From Pseudomonas sp. SG20056 (GTDB taxonomy: Bacteria; Pseudomonadota; Gammaproteobacteria; Pseudomonadales; Pseudomonadaceae), in contig NZ_CP134499.1 of the NCBI RefSeq assembly GCF_031764535.1, forward strand, positions 4,154,001 through 4,218,000: a stretch of DNA of 64,000 nucleotides, in the 5' to 3' direction. Shown piece by piece: positions 37,836 to 47,305 of the stretch. Below the pieces are notes generated by a model, which worked only from the letters and a program-made list of their open reading frames with translations, was not told the origin of the DNA and searched no databases. The stretch's first letter is position 1. Each line of letters opens with the position of its first letter. Both the position numbers and the translations under genes were made by a program.

Positions 37836-38723
37836 CTAGTGGCGCGTGTCTGACGGCGCATCGGTACTGCCGTCGATAAACAGTTGCAGCACATCGGCGG
37901 CATCGAACAGGTAGCGTTCGTTGCAGAACTGACAGTCGATTTCCACGCTACCGCCATGCTCCTGCACCAGTGCCTCAGCGTCAGCCTGGCCGAGGCTGAT
38001 CAGTGCGCGGCTGGAGCGCTCACGCGAGCAGCTGCAGCGAAACTGCAGGGCGCGCGGGTCAAACAGACGCAGTGCTTCCTGGTGATACAGACGGTGCAGC
38101 AGGGTTTCGTTATCCAGACCGAGCAGTTCCTCGGCCTTCAAGGTATCGGCCAGGGCCATAGCATGCTGCCAGCTGGCCTCACGCTCATCGGCTTCCTTCA
38201 GGCGGTCGGCCGGCAGCTGCTGCAGCAGCAGGCCGCGCGCACGCTGGCCATCGGCACTGAGCCAGAAGCGCGTGGGCAACTGTTCGGAGGTGGCGAAGTA
38301 GTTGGTCAGGCAATCGGCCAGGGTTTCCCCTTCCAGATCGACGATACCCTGATAACGCTGCCCGGATTTCGGGTCGACGGTCATGGCCAGCACGCCATCG
38401 GGCATCAACTCGCACAGGTTGGCATCAGCCGTGATCTGCTCGGCGTGATAACGGGCGATACCACGCAGCTCACCTTCGCTGGAGCATTCGACCATCAGCA
38501 GGGGCACGGCACCGGAGGAGCGCGCCTGCAGGATCAGCAGGCCTTCGAACTTCAGCGTACCGATCAGCAGTGAAGCAGCTGCCAGCAGCTCACCCAGCAA
38601 TTGGGCGACCGGTTGCGGGTAGGTGTGTTTGGCCAGCACATGGCTGTAGCTGTCGGTCAGACCGACCAGTTCGCCACGGATATCGCTGTCGTCGAACAAG
38701 AAGCGTTGGGAAAAATCAGACAT
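37836..38723 (-). CDS. hslO: Redox-regulated chaperone Hsp33
   Basis: A 295-residue cytoplasmic holdase that is activated by oxidation. The zinc switch CSCS (CxC) and CQFC (CxxC) lie about 30 residues apart near the C-terminus and are complete. The N-terminal core begins FLFDDSDIRGELVGLTDSY. The ATG at 38723 is chosen over a 20-codon upstream extension. It lies upstream of pckA on the same strand, an order shared with other pseudomonads. Confidence 0.95.
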   Translation of the reverse strand: MSDFSQRFLFDDSDIRGELVGLTDSYSHVLAKHTYPQPVAQLLGELLAAASLLIGTLKFEGLLILQARSSGAVPLLMVECSSEGELRGIARYHAEQITADANLCELMPDGVLAMTVDPKSGQRYQGIVDLEGETLADCLTNYFATSEQLPTRFWLSADGQRARGLLLQQLPADRLKEADEREASWQHAMALADTLKAEELLGLDNETLLHRLYHQEALRLFDPRALQFRCSCSRERSSRALISLGQADAEALVQEHGGSVEIDCQFCNERYLFDAADVLQLFIDGSTDAPSDTRH

Positions 38724-38938
38724 GCCAACTTCACTGAATGTGACTCGGCCCGCGATTTTAGGCGCAAACGTCCAGCCGACCAAGCGCCTCTTATCTATCA
38801 GCCTCGCGGGCGGAAGCTATCGATACAAAACCGGGTCACAGTTGTCGACAAAAGATAGGGCGAAATTTTGCATTCTCGGCAGCAAATCCCTAGGATGCCG
38901 GCCGCTTTAAAGCCCACAGATGACAAGGATGCCACTGC

Positions 38939-39733
38939 ATGCCCGCTTCTTTTATTAACCCGCACTGGCGCATTCGTCCGCTGGTTGCGTGCCATATCGT
39001 TGCCCTGCTACTGCTCGCCAGCTGGCTGTGGGCGTCTAGCCGCGCGCTCTGGGACCAACTTGATCTGCACCTGTTTGCCCTGCTCAACGAGCCCGTGCAC
39101 AGCGCCGGGTTGTGGGCGCAAACCTGGGCGATCGGCAGTATGCGGCCGGTGGACATGGGGGTTGGCGTGCTGATGCTGGCCGTGATGCTCAAGGCCGATC
39201 TGGTATTCAGCGGCGCCCAAGTGCGCAAGGCGCTGTATGCCTTTCTCGCCGCGCTGATCGTGATGCTGCTGTTTCGCGTCGGTTTCGCCGAACTGGTCAA
39301 GCTGATGGGTTGGCAACGCCCGAGCGCATCCCTGGTGGTGGAAGGCGCCGCACGCCTCACCGAGCTCTTCCCGGACTGGGAAGAACGCTGGGATATGAAG
39401 GACAGCGCCACCCGCAGCTTCCCCGGCGATCACGCGTCGGTGCTGTTGATCTGGGCGATGTTTATGAGTTTCTTTGCGCGCAACTGGCGTTTGCTGCTGG
39501 TCTGGAGCATGGCGGTGATCTTTATGCTGCCGCGTCTGGTGGCGGGTGCACACTGGGGTTCGGATGCCCTGGTCGGCGGCGTGTTCCTTGCGTTGCTGGG
39601 CCTGGCCTGGTCCTGCTTCACCCCGTTTGCCTACAAAACCAGCGAATGGCTGGAATATGTTACCCAGCCGCTGATCAAGAGCCTGGCCAAGCTGCCATTG
39701 CTGGGGCGATTGAGCGTTATCAGCGGCCGCTAG
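38939..39733 (+). CDS. PAP2-family membrane phosphatase (LpxT-like)
   Basis: A 264-residue integral membrane protein with about six TM segments (first at ~19-35). The acid phosphatase motifs are SFPGDHAS (instead of PSGH) and RLVAGAHWGSD, with the KLMGWQRPS segment as motif 1. The FPGDHA variant is that of LpxT, which transfers phosphate from undecaprenyl pyrophosphate to lipid A; whether this protein does that or recycles undecaprenyl pyrophosphate is open. Confidence 0.85.
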   Translation: MPASFINPHWRIRPLVACHIVALLLLASWLWASSRALWDQLDLHLFALLNEPVHSAGLWAQTWAIGSMRPVDMGVGVLMLAVMLKADLVFSGAQVRKALYAFLAALIVMLLFRVGFAELVKLMGWQRPSASLVVEGAARLTELFPDWEERWDMKDSATRSFPGDHASVLLIWAMFMSFFARNWRLLLVWSMAVIFMLPRLVAGAHWGSDALVGGVFLALLGLAWSCFTPFAYKTSEWLEYVTQPLIKSLAKLPLLGRLSVISGR

Positions 39734-39801
39734 GCGTAGGCTGCGCCGTGCGTAGCTGAACAGTGCAGCGCCGCTGAGCAAGGCGGTTGGCGACACACGG
39801 C

Positions 39802-40233
39802 CTAGAACTCGTCGTCAGCCCAGGGATGGCGCAAGCCGCCATCCTGCCGCTCATTGAAATCGTGAATCTGCCGGCGCTGTTTCTTGCTCGGCCGGCCATC
39901 GGTCTGCATGCCCAAGGCCCCGGCCTTGCGCTGCACTGCCGCCTGTTCACGGCGCGCGATGCTTTCTGCCGTTTCGGCATACAGCGTCTGCGCCTCTGGC
40001 GCGCCGCGACGCACCACGGAAAGCGCCTGCACCACCACGCTGCGTTCCTCGAAACCCGTGCGAATCACATAGATATCGCCAATTTTCGGCTCCTTGCCGG
40101 GTTTGCAACGCTCACCACGGTGGTGCACCTTGCCACCTTCAATAGCCGCTTTGGCCAGGGCGCGGGTTTTATAAAAGCGCGCGGCCCACAGCCATTTATC
40201 CAGGCGTACCTTATCGTCGTCTTTATCGCTCAT
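39802..40233 (-). CDS. hslR: Hsp15 ribosome-associated heat-shock protein
   Basis: A 143-residue S4-domain RNA-binding protein. The S4 core is VRLDKWLWAARFYKTRALAKAAIEGGKVHHRGERCKPGKEPKIGD. Hsp15 binds 50S subunits that carry nascent chains after abortive translation and helps recycle them. The start at 40233 has GGGGA upstream; 22 more codons extend toward rimB. It is divergent from rimB by 71 bases. Confidence 0.93.
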   Translation of the reverse strand: MSDKDDDKVRLDKWLWAARFYKTRALAKAAIEGGKVHHRGERCKPGKEPKIGDIYVIRTGFEERSVVVQALSVVRRGAPEAQTLYAETAESIARREQAAVQRKAGALGMQTDGRPSKKQRRQIHDFNERQDGGLRHPWADDEF

Positions 40234-40304
40234 CTGATCCCCGCTGATACCTGCTAGGCAGGCGGACATTTTGCCTGATGCAGTTGTCATAAGGGCCAAC
40301 TAGA

Positions 40305-40799
40305 ATGCCCGCAAATATGACGGATGGCCCTGTGAAGACTTTCGACCAACTTGGCGTAATCGGCCTGCGCGAATGGATCAACCTGCCGGAACTGGGCATG
40401 GTCGGCCTGCGCGCCAAGATTGATACCGGGGCCAGCACCTCCAGCCTGCATGCCAGCGATATTCAACCGTTCGACCGCGATGGCGAGCCTTGGGTGCGCT
40501 TTACCGCCCACCTCGGCACAGTGGTGCAGCGTCGGCATCGCTGCGAGGCACAACTGGTTTCAGTGAAAACCATCAAAAGCTCCAATGGCCACAGTCAGTC
40601 GCGCTATGTGATTCGCACCCCTCTGACCCTGGGCGAACGCGAATGGCCGGTCGAATTCACCCTGACCTGCCGCAAAACCATGCGCTACCGCGTGCTGCTT
40701 GGCTCCAAGGCACTGATTGCCGGGCAGTTGCTGGTCAACCCAGCGCTGACCTATGTACAAAACAAACCCACCCTTGCTGACCCTTCTGGTGACCAATGA
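40305..40799 (+). CDS. rimB: Retropepsin-like protease RimB
   Basis: A 164-residue member of the ATP-dependent zinc protease/retropepsin family. The active-site triad is DTG at 40-42 (AKIDTGASTSSLHA). In Pseudomonas, RimB works with RimK: RimK adds glutamates to ribosomal protein S6 and RimB trims or assists. The stop overlaps rimK as ATGA. An ATG at 40317 or GTG at 40332 could also be the start; the ribosome site (AAGGG) favours 40305 only weakly. Confidence 0.88.
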   Translation: MPANMTDGPVKTFDQLGVIGLREWINLPELGMVGLRAKIDTGASTSSLHASDIQPFDRDGEPWVRFTAHLGTVVQRRHRCEAQLVSVKTIKSSNGHSQSRYVIRTPLTLGEREWPVEFTLTCRKTMRYRVLLGSKALIAGQLLVNPALTYVQNKPTLADPSGDQ

Positions 40800-41701
40800 A
40801 GATCGCCGTGCTGTCGCGCAACCCGCGCCTGTATTCCACCCGCCGCCTGGTAGAAGCCGGGCAACTGCGGGGCCACGAGATGGTGGTGATCGACACCCTG
40901 CGTGCCTATATGAACATTGCCAGCCACAAGCCGCAGATCCACTACCGCGGCAAGCCGCTGGAAGGCTTCGATGCGGTTATCCCACGGATTGGCGCGTCGG
41001 TGACGTTTTACGGCTGCGCGGTGCTGCGCCAGTTCGAGATGATGGGCGTATTCCCGCTTAACGAGTCGGTGGCCATCGCCCGCTCGCGGGACAAGCTGCG
41101 CTCGCTGCAATTGCTGTCTCGTCGCGGCATCGGCCTGCCGGTGACCGGTTTCGCTCACTCCCCGGATGACATCGCCGACCTGATCGACATGGTCAATGGC
41201 GCGCCGCTGGTGATCAAGGTGCTGGAAGGCACCCAGGGCATCGGTGTGGTGCTGTGTGAAACGGCGACGGCGGCCGAATCGGTGATCGAGGCCTTCATGG
41301 GCCTCAAGCAGGACATCATGGTGCAGGAATACATCAAGGAAGCCGGCGGCGCGGATATCCGCTGCTTTGTGGTCGGTGACAAGGTGATTGCGGCGATGAA
41401 GCGTCAGGCCAAGCCTGGCGAATTCCGCTCCAACCTGCACCGTGGCGGCAGCGCCAGCCTGATCAAGATCACCCCGGAAGAACGCATGACCGCCATCCGT
41501 GCGGCCAAAGTGATGGGGCTGAGCGTGGCCGGGGTGGATATCCTGCGCTCCAACCATGGCCCGCTGGTGATGGAAGTGAACTCGTCGCCGGGCCTGGAAG
41601 GCATTGAAACCACCACCGGCAAAGATGTCGCCAGCCTGGTGATTCAGCATCTGGAGAAAAACAGCGGCCCGCACCTGACGCGCACCAAGGGCAAGGGCTG
41701 A
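40796..41701 (+). CDS. rimK: Ribosomal protein S6--L-glutamate ligase RimK
   Basis: A 301-residue ATP-grasp ligase that adds glutamate residues to the C-terminus of ribosomal protein S6. Evidence is the N-terminal MKIAVLSRNPRLYSTRRLVEA, the ATP-grasp segment LVIKVLEGTQGIGVVLCE, and the metal motif VMEVNSSPGLEGIE. In P. fluorescens its activity is tuned by c-di-GMP and by a phosphodiesterase RimA encoded in the same operon; no rimA is present here, and the next gene is a large c-di-GMP enzyme 3 bases away on the other strand. Confidence 0.95.
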   Translation: MKIAVLSRNPRLYSTRRLVEAGQLRGHEMVVIDTLRAYMNIASHKPQIHYRGKPLEGFDAVIPRIGASVTFYGCAVLRQFEMMGVFPLNESVAIARSRDKLRSLQLLSRRGIGLPVTGFAHSPDDIADLIDMVNGAPLVIKVLEGTQGIGVVLCETATAAESVIEAFMGLKQDIMVQEYIKEAGGADIRCFVVGDKVIAAMKRQAKPGEFRSNLHRGGSASLIKITPEERMTAIRAAKVMGLSVAGVDILRSNHGPLVMEVNSSPGLEGIETTTGKDVASLVIQHLEKNSGPHLTRTKGKG

Positions 41702-41704
41702 GCC

Positions 41705-44700
41705 TCACAGAAGTGGCGGAGGGCCCTGATGCTGCTGCATCCAGGCCTGAAAATCCGCTTCTTTCAACGGCCGGCTGAAGTGATAGCCCTGCCCCAGCGA
41801 GCAGCCATGCCGACGTAAACAATCGAGCTGCCACTGGCTTTCGATGCCTTCGGCCACGCATTCCAGCCCCAGATTGCGGGCAATCACCAGAATGGTCTGT
41901 ACCAGCATCAGGCCGCTACCGTCTTCACCGTCCATGTCCCAGGTAAAACTGCGGTCGATCTTCAACCGATCCAGCGGCAGGCGCTTGAGGTAAGTCAGCG
42001 AGGAGTAGCCGGTGCCGAAATCATCGATGGCGAAACGCACACCCAGCGCCTTGAGCGCCTGCATATTGCTGATGCACTGCTCGACTTCCTCCAACAGCAC
42101 GCCTTCGGTGATTTCCAGCTCCAGCGCCGTGGCAGGCACCTGATGGCGCTGCAGGCACTCACTGATGCGCGCCACACAACTGCGCTGGCGCAGCTCGCGC
42201 GGGCTGAGATTGACCGCCAGCACCAGCTGTGGCCACTGCGGTAACCAGCGTGCCAGAGCGGCGCAGGCCTGCTCCAGCACCCAGGCACCCAGCTCTTCGA
42301 TCAGGCCGGTTTCTTCGGCCAGCGGAATAAAGTCGCCGGGCATCACTTCGCCGCGTTCCGGGTGAACCCAGCGCAGCAGCACTTCCGCACCAGCAATGCG
42401 TTCGGTGGCCAGCGCCAGTTGCGGCTGAAACACCAGGTACAGCTGGTTACGTTGCACCGCCTGACGCAGATCGCTCTGCATCTGCAAGCGCTGATCAATG
42501 GCCGCCTGCATCTCCGGGGCGAAGAAGTGCAAGGCATTGCGCCCGCCCTGCTTGGCCCGGTACATGGCGGTATCCGCCTGTTTCAGCACATCAGCAGCCA
42601 CCTGGCTGCCGAACGGATGTAAAGCGATACCGATGCTGGCGCTGATCGATAACTCATGGCCATCAATCCAGCAGGTGCCAACCAGACTTTTCAGCAGTTT
42701 TTCCGCCGTAACGGCCGCCGCTTCTGCCGCCAGTTGCGGATTGCTGTCGAGCCCTTCGAGCAGCACCACAAACTCGTCGCCGCCCATCCTCGCCAGGGTG
42801 TCTTCAGCGCGCAGGCCGCTGGCCAGCCGCGCGGTGACCTCACGCAACAGACCATCACCGACCAGATGACCGAGGCTGTCGTTGACCGTCTTGAAGTGAT
42901 CGAGATCGATAAACAACAGTGCGCCCAGGGTGTTTTCGCGCTGCTCGCGATCCATCGCGTGCTGCAGACGGTCAAGCAGTAAGCGTCGATTAGGCAGGCC
43001 GGTGAGTTCGTCACTGAACGCCAGCCGTTCAATCTCGCGCTGATAACGCTGACGATCGGAAATATCGGTGACGCTGCCGCGAATCAGCACCGGCTCGCCG
43101 GGCATGCGCACCAGACGCACCTCGCAAGGAATCTGCCGGCCCTTGCTGTCGCGGTGCAACCAGTCAAATACCGGCGCTTCGCCGGCCATCGCCCGTTTTA
43201 GATAGACCTTGCCGAGCTCGGCGGTCAGCTGGCCATCCGCCTGCTTGCTCGGGCTCAGATCAAAGACGCGTTTGCTGGCGATTTCCTCGCGGCTGTAACG
43301 CAGCAAACGCAGGGCATTGTCATTGCACTCGACCAGCGTGCCGTCCAGGTCGAACAGCATGATCGCCTCGGGCGCATTCTCGACGATGGTGCGGTAGCGC
43401 GCCTCGGCCTGCAGGCGTTGGCTGATGTCTTCGACCAGCAGCAGAAACATGCGCACCCGGCCGGTGCTGTGGCGCACCGCACGCAGACTGACGCGGGTAT
43501 GCACCAGGCTGTCGTCGGGGCGGCGAAAGCGTTTTTCCAGCTCAAAGCCTTCCCGAAGGCCGCTAAGTACCTGATCGAGCAGCGGCAGCTCGTTGTGCAA
43601 GTCGTCTTCCAGCGACAGCTCTTCCCAGCTCGACGCCAGCAACTGTTCGCGCGAGCGCCCGAGAATGCTGCAGAGTTTGTGGTTGACCTCCTCCCAGGCA
43701 AAGTTCGGGCTGGTCAGGGCCATACCGATCAGCGGTGCCTCGAAGAACAGACGCAGACGCTCATCCCGTTCGCGCAGTTGCTGCTCGGCGTATTTACGCG
43801 CACTGACATCCTGCAGCGCACCATACACCCGCACCAGCTCAGCCCCATCGCGCTCGGTAATGCCACGAATGCGCAACCAGCGCGTCTTGCCCTTGGCGGT
43901 GAGCAGGCGCACTTCAATGTCGAATTGTTCCAGCCCATCGATCAGCTGTTGCAGTACTTGCTCGGCCAACACTCGGCCGCTGGCATCCAGATAGCTCAGG
44001 GCGCCATTGAGATCAGGCGTGCCGTTTTTCGGGTCCAACTCGTAGATGCGAAAGCAGCCGGCGCTCCAGTCCATATCCTGCTCTGGCATGTTCAGCACCC
44101 AACCGCCAAGGTTGGCGATGTGCTCGGTCTGGCTGAACAGATAGCTCTGCTTGAGCAGCTCGTCGCTCTGCGAACGTACCTGGGTGGCCAATTGTTCGCG
44201 GGCAGTGACATCGCTTTGCAGGGCGACAAAATGGCTGATGCCCTGATCGTCGCGCATCGGTGCCAGGGTAAATTCGTTCCAGAACTGCTGGCCGTCCTTG
44301 CGGTAGTTACGCAGCACCACATCGCAGCCCATGCCTTCGCGCACCGCCTGCTGCAAACGGCTCAAGCCCTGTTGCTGCTGGTCATCACGCAGCAGGAAGT
44401 TCCAGTTGTTGCCCAGGGTCTCCTCGCGGCTGTAGCCGGTAATCTGCTCGAACGCCGGGTTGCAGTAGATCAGCGGCAACGCCGGCTGGCGCGCATCGGC
44501 AATGATCACCCCCAGCGGGCTGGCTTCCAGCGCCAGATTGGCCAGGGCCAGTTGCTGCTGCATCTGCGCACTGCGCGCCAACGCCTGACGCAAATCACTC
44601 AGGCTGCGCCCCACCAGCAGGGTAGCGAGCATGAATAGCAACACGCTGAAGTGCAGCTCCATGCGCTGTGGATCGAGCCAACCGGCACTGTTCACCAGGC

Positions 44701-45490
44701 CGCGCAGCAGCGGCAGGATCAGCACCATCAACACGCTGAGCACCGCACCACAGAGGCCGCCAGCAAAACCCCAGACCAGCGCCAGGCCCAGCATCATCAC
44801 GCCAATCAGCGGCAGATTGAGGGTCAGCGGTAACACCCCAAGCAACCAGGGCATGCCGATCAACAGCAGCACTAGCAGCGGCCAGGGCGGCAACTGACGC
44901 AAGGCCTCGGGCACCTGCTCGCAACCGCTGAGCAGCGGCGCAGCCAGCCAACCACGCCTGCGCAACCAGGGCGTCAGGTAAACCAACAAGGGGATGGCAA
45001 TGGCCAGGACGGTGAGGCTATCGGCCAGCCACAACGTCATGCTGCCCGAAGGCAGATCCTCCAGCGGCGCATGGCCGAGTAGCCAGAGATTGCCCTGCAC
45101 CCCCAACGCCATGGGGATAATCGGAAGCAGCACGCCAAGCAGCATAAAGCGCAGCAAATGGCTGAGGTCAGGCAGGGCCGGATCAAACGGCCGCTGCCGC
45201 AGCAACAGCCAGGCCAGCGCTACACCAAGGGTTTCCGGCAGGGCATAGAGCGGCGCCCACTGCCACTCCAGGCCCCAGAGCGGGATCGACAGCATGGCAT
45301 TGAGGTACACCGCCAACAGCACCCGCGGGCCCCACCACAGGGCAAACACCAGCGCCAGGGCAAACGGTGGATACCACAGCGCCGCCCCGTCGGTGAACTG
45401 AGTCGCCAGGGAAAGCCAGGTGGCCAGATGGAGCAATGGCAGCGGCAGCAACCAGGTCCATGGTGAGAGGCGGTGGGGAACTGCAGGCAT
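41705..45490 (-). CDS. MASE1-PAS(x4)-GGDEF-EAL c-di-GMP enzyme
   Basis: 1261 residues. About 1-305 is a MASE1 membrane sensor with eight or so TM helices. Four PAS domains follow (roughly 315-430, 445-565, 575-700, 705-825), the first with the GYSREE and NYRKDG signature. The GGDEF domain (~830-990) has intact RMGGDEF, and the EAL domain (~1000-1250) reads EVL with NLS, EIT and DDFGTGYSS retained, so both activities are plausible. It converges with rimK with a 3-base gap and no terminator between. In P. aeruginosa this slot holds a different gene. Confidence 0.92.
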   Translation of the reverse strand: MPAVPHRLSPWTWLLPLPLLHLATWLSLATQFTDGAALWYPPFALALVFALWWGPRVLLAVYLNAMLSIPLWGLEWQWAPLYALPETLGVALAWLLLRQRPFDPALPDLSHLLRFMLLGVLLPIIPMALGVQGNLWLLGHAPLEDLPSGSMTLWLADSLTVLAIAIPLLVYLTPWLRRRGWLAAPLLSGCEQVPEALRQLPPWPLLVLLLIGMPWLLGVLPLTLNLPLIGVMMLGLALVWGFAGGLCGAVLSVLMVLILPLLRGLVNSAGWLDPQRMELHFSVLLFMLATLLVGRSLSDLRQALARSAQMQQQLALANLALEASPLGVIIADARQPALPLIYCNPAFEQITGYSREETLGNNWNFLLRDDQQQQGLSRLQQAVREGMGCDVVLRNYRKDGQQFWNEFTLAPMRDDQGISHFVALQSDVTAREQLATQVRSQSDELLKQSYLFSQTEHIANLGGWVLNMPEQDMDWSAGCFRIYELDPKNGTPDLNGALSYLDASGRVLAEQVLQQLIDGLEQFDIEVRLLTAKGKTRWLRIRGITERDGAELVRVYGALQDVSARKYAEQQLRERDERLRLFFEAPLIGMALTSPNFAWEEVNHKLCSILGRSREQLLASSWEELSLEDDLHNELPLLDQVLSGLREGFELEKRFRRPDDSLVHTRVSLRAVRHSTGRVRMFLLLVEDISQRLQAEARYRTIVENAPEAIMLFDLDGTLVECNDNALRLLRYSREEIASKRVFDLSPSKQADGQLTAELGKVYLKRAMAGEAPVFDWLHRDSKGRQIPCEVRLVRMPGEPVLIRGSVTDISDRQRYQREIERLAFSDELTGLPNRRLLLDRLQHAMDREQRENTLGALLFIDLDHFKTVNDSLGHLVGDGLLREVTARLASGLRAEDTLARMGGDEFVVLLEGLDSNPQLAAEAAAVTAEKLLKSLVGTCWIDGHELSISASIGIALHPFGSQVAADVLKQADTAMYRAKQGGRNALHFFAPEMQAAIDQRLQMQSDLRQAVQRNQLYLVFQPQLALATERIAGAEVLLRWVHPERGEVMPGDFIPLAEETGLIEELGAWVLEQACAALARWLPQWPQLVLAVNLSPRELRQRSCVARISECLQRHQVPATALELEITEGVLLEEVEQCISNMQALKALGVRFAIDDFGTGYSSLTYLKRLPLDRLKIDRSFTWDMDGEDGSGLMLVQTILVIARNLGLECVAEGIESQWQLDCLRRHGCSLGQGYHFSRPLKEADFQAWMQQHQGPPPLL

Positions 45491-45557
45491 GCTGACCTCA
45501 TGTCATCGCGCTGATAAAGCATAGTTCAGCGCAGTGATGACAGTATGCCAGTGCCTT

Positions 45558-46871
45558 CTAAACCGCGTCGCGCGGCAACAGTAGCCCCAACGGCAGGCAA
45601 ACCCGCGCTTCCAGGCCGCCGCCGCTGCGGTTGCGCAATTCAACGCTGCCACCGTGCAAGGCGGCGATGCGCTTGACGATGGCCAAGCCCAACCCGGCGC
45701 CCTGCCCGCCACGGGCGCGGTCGCCACGGATAAAGGGGTTGACGATGCTGCCCAGCTCGGCCGGATCAATGCCCGCACCGCGATCCAGCACACTCAGTAC
45801 CACATAAGGCGCGCTTTGATCGCCGGACAGGGAAACCGCCACCTCTACCGCATTGCCGCCATAACGCAGAGCGTTTTCGATCAGGTTGACCAGCAGCCGC
45901 TTGAGCGATACCCGGCGCAGCGGGAAAGCCGGCACCGCCTCCAGGCACAGGCGCACCATCTCCTGCTTCTGGTTGTAGGGCGCGACCACTTCACGGATCA
46001 GTTCGAGCAGATCAAGCTGCTCCAATGGCTCATCACGGCCATCACGGATAAAGGCGAGGAACTGATCAAGGATCGCGTCCATGTCCTCGATATCGCGCAC
46101 CATATCCTCGGTCAGCTCCGAATCGGTGTGCAGAAATTCCAGGGACAGGCGCAGGCGGGTCAGCGGCGTACGCAGGTCATGCGAGACCCCGGCAAGCATC
46201 AGCTCACGCTCACGGGCGGCCTGTTCGACGTCTTCGGCCATCTGATTGAAGGCGCGGTATACCTCGGCCATCTCGCTCGGCGTATCACCCACTGGCAGGC
46301 GCACGCTGCGCCCCTTACCAATCTGCCGGGCGGCGAATACCAGGCGCTTGAGTGGTGCGCTGAGCTGGCGTACGAAAATCCACGCCGCCGCCGTCGACAA
46401 AAGACCGATGGCCAGGAACCAGCCCAGCACACTCCAGATCCGCTGGCCGCGCAGCGGATGTGGGTACAACGGCACCCGCAGCCAGTCATCGCCCAGCGCC
46501 GGCGCATGCACCCAGAGCGCTGGCGGGCTCTTGGCACGCACCCGCACTTCGGTATCCGGGCCCAGCTCAGTCTGCATCTGCCGGGCAAAAATCTCGCTAT
46601 ACGGCCAATGCTGCTCGGTGGCCGGCACCTGCTCGTGCGGCACGCGCTTGAGCCCGGCCGCTTCGGCGATGGTGGCGCGATCTTCCGGGTCCGCCGCCCA
46701 ATAGGCGCGCAGGGTCAGTGCGGCGCCGTGGCTGTATTGGCGGTCGACCAGCACATCTTCGTTCATCATCAGATAAACCAGGGTCAGCGCCTTGGAGAAC
46801 AGCACCACGATCAGCACCAGCCACAGCGTGCGGGCGAAGAAGCTTTGCGGGAACCAGAGAGGGGTTTTCAT
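45558..46871 (-). CDS. envZ: EnvZ/AmgS-like sensor histidine kinase
   Basis: A 437-residue kinase: TM1 ~12-34, a periplasmic domain to ~143, TM2 ~147-167, HAMP to ~220, then HisKA with His231 (GVSHDLRTPLTRL) and a HATPase domain with N box NLIENALRYGG and G boxes DRGAGIDP and GQGAGLGLAI. Homologous to AmgS of P. aeruginosa, which responds to envelope stress from aminoglycosides. Its ATG overlaps the stop of an unusual membrane gene, ATGA at 46868-46871. Confidence 0.93.
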   Translation of the reverse strand: MKTPLWFPQSFFARTLWLVLIVVLFSKALTLVYLMMNEDVLVDRQYSHGAALTLRAYWAADPEDRATIAEAAGLKRVPHEQVPATEQHWPYSEIFARQMQTELGPDTEVRVRAKSPPALWVHAPALGDDWLRVPLYPHPLRGQRIWSVLGWFLAIGLLSTAAAWIFVRQLSAPLKRLVFAARQIGKGRSVRLPVGDTPSEMAEVYRAFNQMAEDVEQAARERELMLAGVSHDLRTPLTRLRLSLEFLHTDSELTEDMVRDIEDMDAILDQFLAFIRDGRDEPLEQLDLLELIREVVAPYNQKQEMVRLCLEAVPAFPLRRVSLKRLLVNLIENALRYGGNAVEVAVSLSGDQSAPYVVLSVLDRGAGIDPAELGSIVNPFIRGDRARGGQGAGLGLAIVKRIAALHGGSVELRNRSGGGLEARVCLPLGLLLPRDAV

Positions 46872-47305
46872 GCATCAGACCGTAAGCGAACAGGGAAACC
46901 GCACCGCTGTATAAGCGGCCATACATTCTGGCCAGCCAGAGACAATGCAAAACCTGCCGTGGAGCAAAAGAGCAGCAGTGCCCAGCGATAAGGGTGAGCC
47001 CAAGGAGCAAAGGGGTTCGCCAACAGCGCTACAAACCCCGCGAAGGTCAGCCAGACCAACACAGCCAACCTTGTTCGTCTGGCAGGCCAACGCACTGCAG
47101 CCGCATTTTGCAGCACCGACAGGGCAACAAAAACATACAGCGCAAGGTGCAGCGCAATGCCCCAGCTGACCCCGCCACGCAGGCTCAGCCCACGTGACGC
47201 CGCCTCTGACACAGCGGTTTCATGCAGATACACGAACAACAGAACAGCCGCAGCGCTTAGCAACAAAGTCTGCACACACGCCGCGAGAAACACGCGCCAT
47301 GTCAC
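46868..47305 (-). CDS. Four-helix membrane protein inserted between ompR and envZ
   Basis: A 145-residue protein of unknown family. Hydrophobic segments are at about 5-27, 46-67, 79-98 and 106-127, with short charged loops (HETAVSEAASRGLSLRGG; WPARRTRL) and a basic C-terminal tail. The start is a GTG whose bases overlap the ompR stop (GTGA, 47302-47305), and its stop overlaps the envZ start (ATGA), so it is coupled on both sides. The ORF is kept open for its full length and the overlaps are exact, so chance is unlikely. A regulator or adaptor of the kinase is an inference. Confidence 0.8.
   Translation of the reverse strand: MTWRVFLAACVQTLLLSAAAVLLFVYLHETAVSEAASRGLSLRGGVSWGIALHLALYVFVALSVLQNAAAVRWPARRTRLAVLVWLTFAGFVALLANPFAPWAHPYRWALLLFCSTAGFALSLAGQNVWPLIQRCGFPVRLRSDA

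Noticed and set aside
37829..37845. CGCGCC/GGCGCG hairpin at the end of hslO as terminator
   Set aside because: It overlaps the stop codon and has no T-tract.
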